Positions 9,330 through 19,519 of a stretch of 64,000 nucleotides of DNA are shown piece after piece. Position numbers and translations under genes: made by a program. Below the pieces are notes generated by a model that saw only the letters and a program-made list of their open reading frames with translations, was not told the DNA's origin and ran no database searches. The DNA is from Histomonas meleagridis (Eukaryota; Parabasalia; Tritrichomonadida; Dientamoebidae). Each line of letters opens with the position of its first letter. Position 1 is the stretch's first letter. The stretch is from the NCBI GenBank assembly GCA_020186115.1, contig WSYJ01000182.1, positions 372,001 through 436,000 on the forward strand, read 5' to 3'.

Positions 9330-10577
9330 CTATGATTTTCCTATATTGACACCAATTAAATGTTTCACATGGTTCGTTGGCTCTTTGATACATGGTACAT
9401 CATCATCTTCATCATCACAATTTTGTTTAGAGAGATCTTTTGCTCGCATTGCTGCACCAAAAACAATTGCTTTTTCAGGATCTATACCGTTCGAAATAAC
9501 TTTTCCATTGAAGATTTTTCCTAATATTTCACTTACCTTTGGAATCTTCGAAGTGCCGCCAGCTAGAAGAACGACATCAACATTTTCTGGCTTGATGTTT
9601 GCTTCTATAAGAGCATCATTTACAGGCTCCAATATTTTATCAAAAAGCGATGAGTTCATCTCTTCGAATTCTCTCCTTCGTATTTTCTGATTCAAATCCT
9701 TATTATTGAATATTTGAGCTTGAAGTAGTAGGGCTTCTTTACTATTTGATAGGTCCTTTTTAGCTTTTTCGCAAACGGATTTTAACAAGAACATTGAACG
9801 ATGATTTTGATGAAGATCTATTTTAAATCTATCTTCGAAAATTTTTGCAATGTATTCAGATAGATTGATATCAAAATCTTCACCTCCAATATCCTTACGT
9901 GCTGAAGATAAAATTTCGAGATCACCGTCTTTAATTTTTAAAAGAGAAGCTTTAAGATAATTTCCACCAAAGTCAAAGACAAGTGCAATTTTTCCTGTAT
10001 TATATTTTTCTTTAATTTTGTATGCAATTGCTACAGCAATTGGATCATACACAAAATTCACGACATTAAACCCTGCTTTTTCTGCTGCTCTTCTGATTAT
10101 TTCTATTCTACGATTATCATAACGCCAATCTGCTGGTACAGCGATCACAACATTTTTGATATTTATGCTGAGATAACTATCAACCATTTCTTTTAAGTGT
10201 TTTAGGATAAGGGAAGTAATATCTTCTGGTGAGAAATGCTGAATATCATTTTGGTCATTAACCTCGATTAAAGGTTCGCCATTCTGAGAACTGATCACTT
10301 CGAATGGCCATTTCTTCATTCTTTCTTGAAAGACAGGATCATCAAACTTATGTCCAAGCATAAATTTGGAATCATAAATGGCGTTTTCTGGATTATTTTG
10401 TGATATGTCTTTTGCTGTTTCTCCTACGACTATTTCATTATTCGTAAAAGAGACATATGAAGGAATCGCATACCCATTACAGTTTCCGTGTAATATTTCA
10501 GGTGCATAACCTTTATATATTGCAACAGAAGAGTGTGTGCCACCAAAATCAATTCCAACAAAATAGTTGGTTTCCAT
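9330..10577 (-). CDS. HSP70-like ATPase lacking the substrate-binding domain
   Basis: The first ATG gives 415 residues, METNYFVGIDFGGTHSSVAIY. This is an HSP70/actin-fold nucleotide-binding domain: phosphate-1 (GIDFGGTHSSVA), a connect-1 region (NVVIAVPADW instead of the usual TVPAYF), phosphate-2 (LVFDFGGNYLKASLL, normally DLGGGT), and the adenosine motif (VVLLAGGTSKIPKV). IVFGAAMRA occupies the position of the family's AVAxGAA element. Normal HSP70s have about 640 residues, with a beta-sandwich and lid after residue 390. Here the protein ends shortly after an acidic QNCDDEDDD linker with GVNIGKS, so client binding is absent. It may act as an HSP70-like regulator, or be a 3'-truncated gene. 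Sequence is well conserved up to the end, so I favour a functional divergent member. The 13-mer at 10630 lies 53 bp upstream. Confidence 0.8.
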   Translation of the reverse strand: METNYFVGIDFGGTHSSVAIYKGYAPEILHGNCNGYAIPSYVSFTNNEIVVGETAKDISQNNPENAIYDSKFMLGHKFDDPVFQERMKKWPFEVISSQNGEPLIEVNDQNDIQHFSPEDITSLILKHLKEMVDSYLSINIKNVVIAVPADWRYDNRRIEIIRRAAEKAGFNVVNFVYDPIAVAIAYKIKEKYNTGKIALVFDFGGNYLKASLLKIKDGDLEILSSARKDIGGEDFDINLSEYIAKIFEDRFKIDLHQNHRSMFLLKSVCEKAKKDLSNSKEALLLQAQIFNNKDLNQKIRRREFEEMNSSLFDKILEPVNDALIEANIKPENVDVVLLAGGTSKIPKVSEILGKIFNGKVISNGIDPEKAIVFGAAMRAKDLSKQNCDDEDDDVPCIKEPTNHVKHLIGVNIGKS

Positions 10578-10629
10578 AATTTCCAATTTTTCTTTTTGAA
10601 AATTCAAAAAATGCCAAACTTTGAACAGT

Positions 10630-10667
10630 ATTCAAATAACCGATTTTTACTTTTATTCAAATAAACG
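10630..10667 (-). promoter_or_regulatory. Paired ATTCAAATAAMCG upstream elements
   Basis: ATTCAAATAACCG at 10630-10642 and a near copy, ATTCAAATAAACG, at 10655-10667 stand 53 and 78 bp upstream of the HSP70-like ATG. The exact first 13-mer recurs 65 bp upstream of the SDR gene (58634-58646) in the same orientation relative to the gene. The AACCG core looks like a Myb-type site; trichomonads use Myb factors at core promoters. Function is inferred. Confidence 0.4.
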
Positions 10668-13600
10668 GGCGAAAGAAAACATGTCACAAAAATAAAAATG
10701 ACGATTAAAGTTTAGTGAATTTTGTGTGCGCGCAACGGTTATTTTTGCTTTTCATTTTGGTCATACTTTGAGCAAACGGTCTCTCATTCAATGCGCTCAA
10801 AACTTGAAAAAGAACTTTCAAGTAGAGATGGGATGTGTAAACGATATGTTTTATGTAAATATGTTGTTATTGCTTCACCTGCAAAATGGATATCCATATA
10901 TGCATTTAAACTACAGAGAAAAGTTCGAAATGTGTTTATCTTTTTGAATTTTCGATAAAATTTAAATATCTATTAATTAAAAAATGATATTCTTACAAAA
11001 TAAATACATAAGCTTATACTATATATACTTAAATTATTTTTATATATTAAATCTATTTTTTTTTCCTGAAATTATTGAGTTGATGCCCAATAATTATTCT
11101 GAGATAAAGGTTTTGTGTATACGTATCGTCATTGAAATCATTGTTTTTGCATTTTTTTAAAAAATTGCCTCGAGGATTCGATTAATAGTAAAATCAAATG
11201 GATAAAATACAAACTCGAATGAATCCATTAGGGGGCCAATAAAAATCTATCACTGAATTTTGTGAAATTTGATTTTTTTTCTATGAAATATTAATTCACA
11301 GGCTCCATTCGAACAAGCTTCCTTGATTAAAATAATCAACAGATGAAAAAATAAAGAAAATTCTTTTATAAAAAATAGCAAATTGATTGAGTCCATTTTT
11401 TAATATTTTTTTTTAATTCATATATTTAAAAGTAAAAATGTCTAATTTTTTTTTTTATTTTGTTTAATTGTGGTTTTGGGTTTTTAATTCTCTTTTGAGA
11501 ATTGCTATTTCGCTGTTTCATTATTTCTGATTCAAAATTAAAATAAATTATTCAAACACAATATTATAAACCACATTAAAATAAAAACTAAAATATCAAA
11601 AAACGCAGAGATGGTTTTTGATTTATATGAATTATACATGGTATGTAAAGAGGTACTAAAACTCAAAATCCTGCAATATTTTTTCGACGATAATTTTAGG
11701 TTAAGGATAACATTGATAGGAGATTACAAAAATACCCTCGTTTCTAAATTTCGACTGTACAATCTTTCGAAATTCGATCTGATTTCGACCATACTTATCT
11801 GGAATTTTGGATTATTTCCTATATAGTAATGTTGCATATTAGATGTGTTTGTTTTCTAAACTATTATCCTTTATCATTTTTATTAAAAATTTTGAGAAAA
11901 AGTGAAAATATATGAAAAAAGCAACTTAGTCAATAATAAATCGAATGCAACTTTTTATATGAAGTGGCGGTGGTCTTTATTTATTTATAAATAAAAATAT
12001 ATGATTTGTTATTTAAAAAAATGTGATTGTTTAATAAAAATATTTTATGCATAAATTGTTATGAATGATTGAAATTTTGGGGAAGTGAAAAAAATAATGT
12101 GAAGTAATTTTTTCTTCGTTCATTTTTATATTTTTTCATTTGAATTTTTGGGTGTCTACTTAATTATTGAAATCTCTTAAGTTACTGATATCACTGATAT
12201 TGTTTCTTTAATGTTATCATAATATTTCTGGATCCGTTCGAGCATATTTTGCTTTGTTTTTGTATCACTTTTGGAAAATGGAATTTGATAATATTCAGAA
12301 TAATATCCCTCAGAGTCCTAAATAATAACTTATTTCCAAATAATTTCTTTGAATCAATTATTGCTTCTTCATTAATTGAGGGATATTTTTTGACGTAAAT
12401 ATATTTGAGCTTTTTTTGGCATTCATATTTTTTAAAAGTAATGTAACAAATGAATGAATTGTATTACAACAATGAATATATAATTTCTCATCATAAAGTG
12501 TTAGAGCAACAATATTTTTCATTTTTCTTTGTTTTATTCCTGTGTCTAATTTTGTTTTCTTCAAAAATTCATAATATATAAACATTAAGAAGAAAATGAT
12601 TTCAAATAGTAAAATTCTTTCGCTGAAATTTATATTGCAATTAAACATTGCTTCTACAAATTAAGATCATAATTTCAATTGAATAAGAAACAACTAAGTT
12701 GAATGCATTCAAATAAGTAAAATTTTGTTTCAAAAAGCTTTCGGTGACGTTTTGTAAAGTATACAATTTATCTTTATGGGAAACACCCCAAAAAGAATTC
12801 ACATAAAAAAAAATTCAGCAGTTCAAATCCTTAGACAGGTATGATTATAAATAAATCCTAAACTTTATAGTTAGTCGGGTCTTATTAAAAAACTATTGCA
12901 CAATTTTTTTTTTATCATCAAAAAAATGAGAAAAAGCACCCATTTTTCTATTAAAAAAATTAAAAATTTATTTTTTTTAATCAAAAAACTATATTACAAA
13001 AAAACCATATATGTGAAAAGGAAGCAAATTGATCATAGATTATTTTACACATTTAAAATTTATGATTTATTTACTTTTGAAATCATTTCTGAATTATTAA
13101 TTCAAAAAATTGAAATTTAATTCAAGCAATATATTCGTGAAACAAAATGAAACATCTTTAATTAAAAAAATTTTTATTTAAAATCATCACACAAGAAAAA
13201 AATCGGAAAAACTGATTTTTGAGCACTTTTTGATATTTAAAATATAAATATTTTGATAAATAATTAAAATTATCGATATATATATGTATATATAATTTGA
13301 TATTCATTATGTATTAATATTATAGCTAGAAAAAAAAGACCACCGTCACTTCATAGAATTTTTTACTAAGATTTTTGAAAAAAGTGAGAAAAATATGCAA
13401 AAAATTGAATGAAAAAAAAATTATGCTTTTAATTTTATGAATTACCATTTATAAAATATAATTTACATCAAAAATAATCAAGATTGGTCACCAAAAATAT
13501 ATATTTGGAAAAAATCGATATCGAAATTTCGATTATCCGGATATTTTTTTCCCCAATTTGAAAGCAGATTTTTATTCATGTGTTGATAAGGATCTAATAA

Positions 13601-13770
13601 AAACAAAAAATTCACCAGGATATGTTTATTTCCTCAGTTTGAGTACCTCTGTATGTATATTATAGATTTAAATTTTCTAAGGGATCAATGGGGATATTTT
13701 TTTTGTCACCTGTTCTCTATTTTTCTGTTCTTATCGTTTGGAGCACCCTTCCCATTTTGTTCAATTTCCA
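10668..13770. other. Long A+T-rich intergenic region
   Basis: About 3.1 kb with many homopolymer A/T runs and no supported gene. A weak coding-like patch on the minus strand (12177-12648) is listed separately. The last 100 bases before 13771 should hold the promoter of ankyrin gene A. Confidence 0.5.
12177..12648 (-). pseudogene. Possible decayed coding fragment
   Basis: A 96-codon minus-strand frame at 12358-12648 (MFNCNINFSERILLFEIIFF, one hydrophobic segment) is followed after stops by a second open stretch at 12177-12315. The second stretch reads like protein (FSKSDTKTKQNMLERIQKYY) and ends in TAA. Together they may be the end of a broken gene. I do not recognise the family; chance open frames remain possible. 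Confidence 0.25.
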
Positions 13771-16415
13771 ATGATGAACAATGTGACTAATATCATAAAC
13801 ACAGGAAATAAAAATTTAAATTATTTATCAATCTGCTTGAAATTTCTAATTGAGCTTGAGAAAAATATATTCAGTTTAACAGAAGAAAACTTCAAGGCGT
13901 CCTCTAAAAAAGTATTGGAATTATTCGATTCAAACTATCCTTGTACATTTAATACTATTATAAGTAACATCGTTTATAATGCATTTTCATCACAAAAACA
14001 AGCATTTGATATTTCCATAAATTTTTTAAAAACACTTCAAACGAAAGAAGAAGAAATTAATCAAAATATAGTGAAATTAATGTCAATTTTTATCAAACGT
14101 ATATCTACATTCAGCACACAAGAATCATATTATTTAATCGAGAAATTAATTGAACAAAATTTGGTTGATAAAAGTATTACCAAAAATATTCATTCAAAAT
14201 ATTTTGCTCATTATAAAACAGAAGAAGAAAACCAAAACAAAAATCATTCAGAATTTGAGTATAATAGAAATGATCCAATAGAAAAATACTTTTTGGATAA
14301 TTACAAAAAACTTTCAAAGAATGATTGGGAACTTCATAAGCAATTAATTAAAGAAGGAAATAATCCGAATGAAATTGCGAAAATAATTCGAAATGATGAA
14401 ATAGAAAACCTTCAAGAAATATCATCGCAAACAAATTTTGATTTTAATCAGATAATTGAACCATCACTTTATGAAAGGTGTTCATTTATTAATCAAGAAA
14501 ATGTTACATTAATTGATTATGCAGCATTCTTTGGATCAGTTAAATGTTTTAAATATTTACTTGTGAATAATGCTAAAGTAGAAAACACAGGTAAATATGC
14601 AGTTGCAGGTGGAAATGAAGAAATCATTCATTTATGTGAACAATATCATTCATCATTTGAAGGTGCATATGAAACAGCAATTGAATTTCATCAAAATGAT
14701 ATTTTTTATTATATTTATGAAAATAAATTAGAAAAAATACAATCAATGCCGAAAATGGATGAAGATAAAACAAATTATTTGTTGAGTCTTTGTGTTAAAA
14801 AAGATAATTATGAAATTTTAACATTTTTGGTAGAAAAAGGAATGAATTTTAATGTTGATAATATAAATGAAACAGCAATGAATGGAAATTTATATCTCGT
14901 TAAATATTTCCTTCAAAATAATCAAATTCCAAAAAACATTTTGTTATTTGCTTCAAAATCAGGAAATGTTGAACTTGTGAAATATGTTTTGGAACAAAAA
15001 GGAATTGATGTTAATGCAAAAACTATTCATTTGAATAATTTGGAATATGTTTTAATAATTTTGGATATGTTTTAATAATTTTATATATGTTTTAATAATT
15101 TTATATATGTTTTAATAATTTGAAACAGCACTTCATATAGCAGTTAAAAATAATAATATCGAAATAGTAAAATTACTTTTAGATAAAGAAGGAATTGATG
15201 TTAATGCAAAAAATATTCATTTTGATAATTTAAAATATGTTTTAATAATTTTGGATATGTTTTAATAATTTTATATATGTTTTCATAATTTGAAACAGCA
15301 CTTCATATAGCAGTTAGAAATAATAATATAGAAATAGTAAAATTACTTTTATATAAAGAAGGAATTGATGTTAATTCAAAATATATTTATATGAATAATT
15401 TTGGATATGTTTTAATAATTTAATATATATTTTAATAATTTGGAATATGTTTTAATAATTTGAAACATCACTTCATATAGCAGTTAAAAATAATAATATA
15501 GAAATAGTAAAATCACTTTTAGATAAAGGAATTGATGTTAATGCAAAATATATTCATTTGAATAATTTGAAATATGTTTTAATAATTTGGAATATGTTTT
15601 AATAATTTGAAATATGTTTTAATAATTTTATATATGTTTTAATAATTTGTAATATGTTTTAATAATTTGAAATATGTTTTAATAATTTGAAACAGCACTT
15701 CATATAGCAGTTAAAAATAATAATATAGAAATAGTAAAATTACTTTTAGATAAAGGAATTGATGTTAATGCAAAAAATATTCATTTTGATAATTTAAAAT
15801 ATGTTTTAACAATTTTATATATGTTTTAATAATTTTATATATGTTTTCATAATTTGAAACAGCACTTCATATAGCAGTTAGAAATAATAATATAGAAATA
15901 ATAAAATTACTTTTAGATAAAGAAGGAATTGATGTTAATGCAAAAAATATTCATTTTGATAATTTAGAATATGTTTTAATAATTTTATATATGTTTTAAT
16001 AATTTGAAACAGCACTTCATACAGCAGTTAGAAATAATAATATAGAAATAATAAAATTACTTTTAGATAAAGGAATTGATGTTAATGAAAAAAATATTCA
16101 TTTGAATAATTTAGAATATGTTTTAATATTTTGAAATATGTTTTAATAATTTGAAATATGTTTTAATAATTTGAAACAGCACTTCATATAGCAGTTAGAA
16201 ATAATAATATAGAAATAGTAAAATCACTTTTAGATAAAGAGGGAATTGATGTTAATGAAAAAAAATATTCATTTGAATAATTTAGAATATGTTTTAATAA
16301 TTTAATATATATTTTAATAATTTGGAATATATTTTAACAATATTTGACTGCAATACAAATTTCACAGCAAAAAGGTTATACAGAAATAGTAAATTTACTT
16401 CTTAAAAAATTATAA
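13771..16415 (+). CDS. Ankyrin gene A: DUF3447-ankyrin protein with spacer-interrupted C-terminal repeats
   Basis: The ATG at 13771 (MMNNVTNIINTG) opens a frame to the stop at 15073-15075. It holds a helical N-terminal domain (residues about 25-150), a linker, DUF3447 (SLYERCSFINQENVTLIDYAAFF, then KYAVAGGNEEIIHLC, then YETAIEFHQNDIF) and two to three ankyrin repeats ending GNVELVKYVLEQKGIDVNAKT at 15024. From 15025 the ankyrin code continues as eight further modules (TALHIAVKNNNIEIVKLLL type) separated by non-coding spacers. The last module, TAIQISQQKGYTEIVNLLLKK, ends at TAA 16413-16415. Without removal of the spacers the protein would end at 15075 with a few spacer-derived residues. Ankyrin proteins of this class are usually cytosolic binding scaffolds. 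The gene extent to 16415 assumes that the modules belong to it. Confidence 0.75.
15025..16415 (+). repeat. Ankyrin module array 2 with 20-bp minisatellite spacers
   Basis: Modules start at 15125, 15295, 15465, 15692, 15859, 16009, 16176 and 16347. Five encode 30 residues, and three lack one residue (87 nt) at the KEG/KG position. Spacers are 100, 80, 80, 140, 80, 60, 80 and 80 nt. They consist almost entirely of tandem copies of the 20-mer ATATGTTTTAATAATTTGAA with variation in the last three bases. The first copy in each spacer differs (ATTCATTTGAATAATTTGAA type). One extra A precedes the last spacer. Confidence 0.9.
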
Positions 16416-18691
16416 TTCAGCGTCTTCTTCTACAAACATCAAATCTTCATTTTCAATAAAAAATGGAAATGAAGCATGTTTTGATAATAAAATTTACCAA
16501 AATAAAGAAGAATTTTTTGATAATAATTTAATAGATTTTTTGATTAACAACTACCTCTGTGATATTCTGTTCCATAAGAAATTATATTGATAAATCGCAG
16601 AAAAAATGAAACCAAGGTTAATGCGATAATAATTTTGAGATAGATTTTTTTTAATTTTTTTGTGAAATCAAACAAACATAAGAATTTTTTGCATGGTGTT
16701 TCATTTTCATTCATGTAGAAAAAAAAAAAATAAAAGAAATTAAATATTGCAATAATTTATACTTTTATATGAATCCGAAATGAATGCATTACATTTACCA
16801 TTGTGTTGTTGTTACATAGTTTATGTTCCAATATAAAATAAATATCAAATTAATTTCAAGATATTTGAAATATTTTCTCAAATCTTTTTAAATTTTACAT
16901 TTAATATTATTGTAAGTGAAAAGAATCATGTTTCATTATTCAGTTCTAATTTTTGTGCAAATCCTAGAGACATCCGCAGCATAAATCAAACGATACGGCT
17001 CAAACATTTACTTTTACAGTTGAGTATAATCGTACCTCACAATTTTTTTATCCGTAAACTAGTCAATTGCTTTATTTTTTTGGGAAAATTGGGTGTTAAG
17101 GTTTATTAAAAATGGGACAAAAAACATTTTCATCCGTGCATTAATTTTACATAGCATGAACATCATTGGTCGATTCTGGACAAGTGCATACTTTAATGTC
17201 GCACAAGCTAAATTCGAATTTAGTGAATATTTAATAAAAATCACAATATACGTATATGAACAACTGATTGAGCAACCAAATGAGATCGATATATTTGGAT
17301 TAAACTTTTTAAAGTTATAGTTTAAGTTGTTAGTTGCGAAGGAACGGATTTGCTGTTCAAACAAAACCAATCGAAGCAAGGAAAAGCCGCTTGTTTTTGC
17401 ATTTTCAGAAGGAATAAAATTTTTCATTAAAAAATCAGGTAATTTCATTTATAATATATTTATTAAATTTTTTTAATATGATGAAGCTTGTATCTAAATT
17501 TCGTTATATTTTAACAATAATTTCGAAATCTTGAAAAAATTAAAAATTTCGAATTAGATAGAACTTGTTTCTTAACTAACATAGGCAAATTTAGAAAAAT
17601 TAATTTTTGAACCTACGTCCTAATAGCCACATTGTCAGAGGATTTGTTACTTTTTCATTCAATTTTTGAAATCTCAGATTATATTTTTATTTCAGCGAAT
17701 GAAGAAAATTACAGCAACAGAATAAATTTGTCTGATTTTGATAGGATAATCTTACTATAGATTAATAATTTGAAACTTTTTACAGAAGGGTTTATTAAAA
17801 TATGATGAATATTTAAAGTTATATTGATATTATATTTGAAAGCATTCTTATAAAAATAAATTTATAAAATTTTGTTCATGTCATTAGGTGTATTCTATGT
17901 CATATAATAAATATAATGTTAATCAGGATGGATAATTAGATTCTGCCATCTTATTTTTTGTAAGCTTTATTTGATTTTCAGAACATTTATCTATGAAAAA
18001 GTTAAACAATCATCATTTAAGAAGATTTATGTCAATATATTAAGTTAATCCAAAAGTATCTACATAATCTTTGAAAAAATAAAAATATTTTTGCAGAAGG
18101 ATCCTTAAAAATATTAAATATATAAAAAGTTTTTTAAGTAAAGAAAAATTTGACGAAAGACATTAATATGAATATTTTTATTATTACAAAATGGTATTAA
18201 GACAAATTTAATATCTTATTAATTCATCGAGTTTAAACTTTGGTGACATGAGAGGGTGCCAGAAACGCCAACCTTAAGTTGTTAGCTGCGAAGGAACGGA
18301 TTTGCTGTTTGGTTTTATTCTATCTTTCTCAATTGTGTTTTCCATTTTTTGGAATCAATTTATAAATTTTACTCTCAGTATATATCTTGAATCTTTTCTA
18401 CGTAAAAACATCATACTCATTATCTTTTTATTTAAGATCCATTTCTTCATCGATTATAATTATTGGATTTTCATTTACAACGGCGAAACTATTTATTATA
18501 TTTTCCATCATTTCTAATAATTTGGTGATAACTGAATAATAATTAACATTAAATGCGTCGTCCACATTTTATAAAGTTTCTTTCCGACCAATTTGTGTTG
18601 TTTTTTTGAATTGTTTACATGTTTATCACTTCATACAAAATTTGAAAAAATATTTCCACTTTTTAGAAAGAGCAAGCCCATAACCATTCTG
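16416..18691. other. Intergenic region with a 36-bp direct repeat and a small ORF
   Basis: About 2.3 kb. A 36-bp sequence at 17322-17357 recurs at 18274-18309 with one mismatch; its core GCGAAGGAACGGATTTGCTG is strikingly G+C-rich for the region. Just before the first copy, a 54-codon frame (17154-17318, MNIIGRFWTSAYFNVAQAKF) looks protein-like but is unrecognised. The two copies bracket about 0.9 kb of A+T-rich DNA. The promoter of the E2 gene should lie in the last 100 bases. Confidence 0.5.
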
Positions 18692-19198
18692 ATGGCGAAC
18701 AGAAACGCAGCAGCAAGAATTCTTTCTAAGATGTATCATGACATCAAAGAAAACCCATGTCAATACTTTAGTGCTGGTCTTATTAATGATGATCTTTTTA
18801 AGTGGCGTGTTACTATTATCGGCCCTTCAAGTTCACCTTATGAAGGTTCTATTCTTCCAGCAGAACTTGAATTTCCAGATGACTTCCCATTAAAGCCACC
18901 CAAGATGCGATTCCTTTGTCCAATGTGGCATCCAAACATTGACGCTAAAACAGGTAAAGTTTGTATTAGTATTCTTCATGACCCAGGTGATGACCCTAAT
19001 GAGTATGAAAAGAGTTCAGAACGCTGGCTTCCGATTCATACTGTTGATTCAATTGTTATTTCTGTTATTTCTATGCTTACTGATCCAAATCCAGAATCAC
19101 CATTGAACGTTGAAGCTAATCGTGACTTCATGTTCAACAAACAACAGTATATCCGCAAAGTTCGTCGTATGGCCTCTGAAGCCATTAATTACTGCTGA
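18692..19198 (+). CDS. Ubiquitin-conjugating enzyme E2, UBE2G/Ubc7 type
   Basis: From the ATG at 18692 (MANRNAAARILSKMYHDI) this gives 168 residues, a typical single-domain E2. It accepts ubiquitin from E1 as a thioester and passes it to substrates with an E3. The HPN motif is present (CPMWHPNIDAKTGKV), followed by the catalytic Cys in GKVCISIL. The 13-residue acidic insertion after the active site (HDPGDDPNEYEKSSERW) is the hallmark of the UBE2G/Ubc7 and Cdc34 group, which builds K48 chains and acts in ER-associated degradation. The lack of a C-terminal extension favours UBE2G over Cdc34, and the lack of a membrane tail fits cytosolic use. The open frame extends upstream without ATG. Confidence 0.92.
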   Translation: MANRNAAARILSKMYHDIKENPCQYFSAGLINDDLFKWRVTIIGPSSSPYEGSILPAELEFPDDFPLKPPKMRFLCPMWHPNIDAKTGKVCISILHDPGDDPNEYEKSSERWLPIHTVDSIVISVISMLTDPNPESPLNVEANRDFMFNKQQYIRKVRRMASEAINYC

Positions 19199-19519
19199 AC
19201 TAAACACCGCTGCTCTTTTTTGTTTGTTCTTTCAACGTAATAAATATTTATATTGAATTTAATTTTATGGATGAATTTCCGACTTTTTGTGGATTACATA
19301 AATGTTAAATTGTCTCCTCTTTATTTCACCATGAATGACATCATTCATACTTAGTAAACATATCTTGTTGGCTTGGATCCAAAACGAGATAGGAATACCT
19401 AATTCAAGAAAATCTAAAATTATTATGGAAATAATCTCACGTTTATAATTTTTTATAAAGACGTTAAATCACTTCACGAACAACGAACGTTTATTATTGT
19501 TCGTTTAAAAATTTACTCG

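Noticed and set aside
10722-10958. Short plus-strand ORFs upstream of the HSP70-like gene
   Set aside because: Overlapping frames of promoter DNA with no protein-like composition.
12822-12845. GCAGTTCAAATCCTTAGAC resembles the T-arm of a tRNA
   Set aside because: No acceptor, D or anticodon arms pair upstream, and the flanks are A+T-rich runs; chance match.
13201-13330. TATA/ATAT-rich stretch as replication origin
   Set aside because: Nothing separates it from many other A+T-rich intergenic stretches.
17059-17448. 129-codon minus-strand ORF
   Set aside because: Composition is that of A+T-rich random sequence; the opposite strand holds a more protein-like short frame and the 36-bp repeat.
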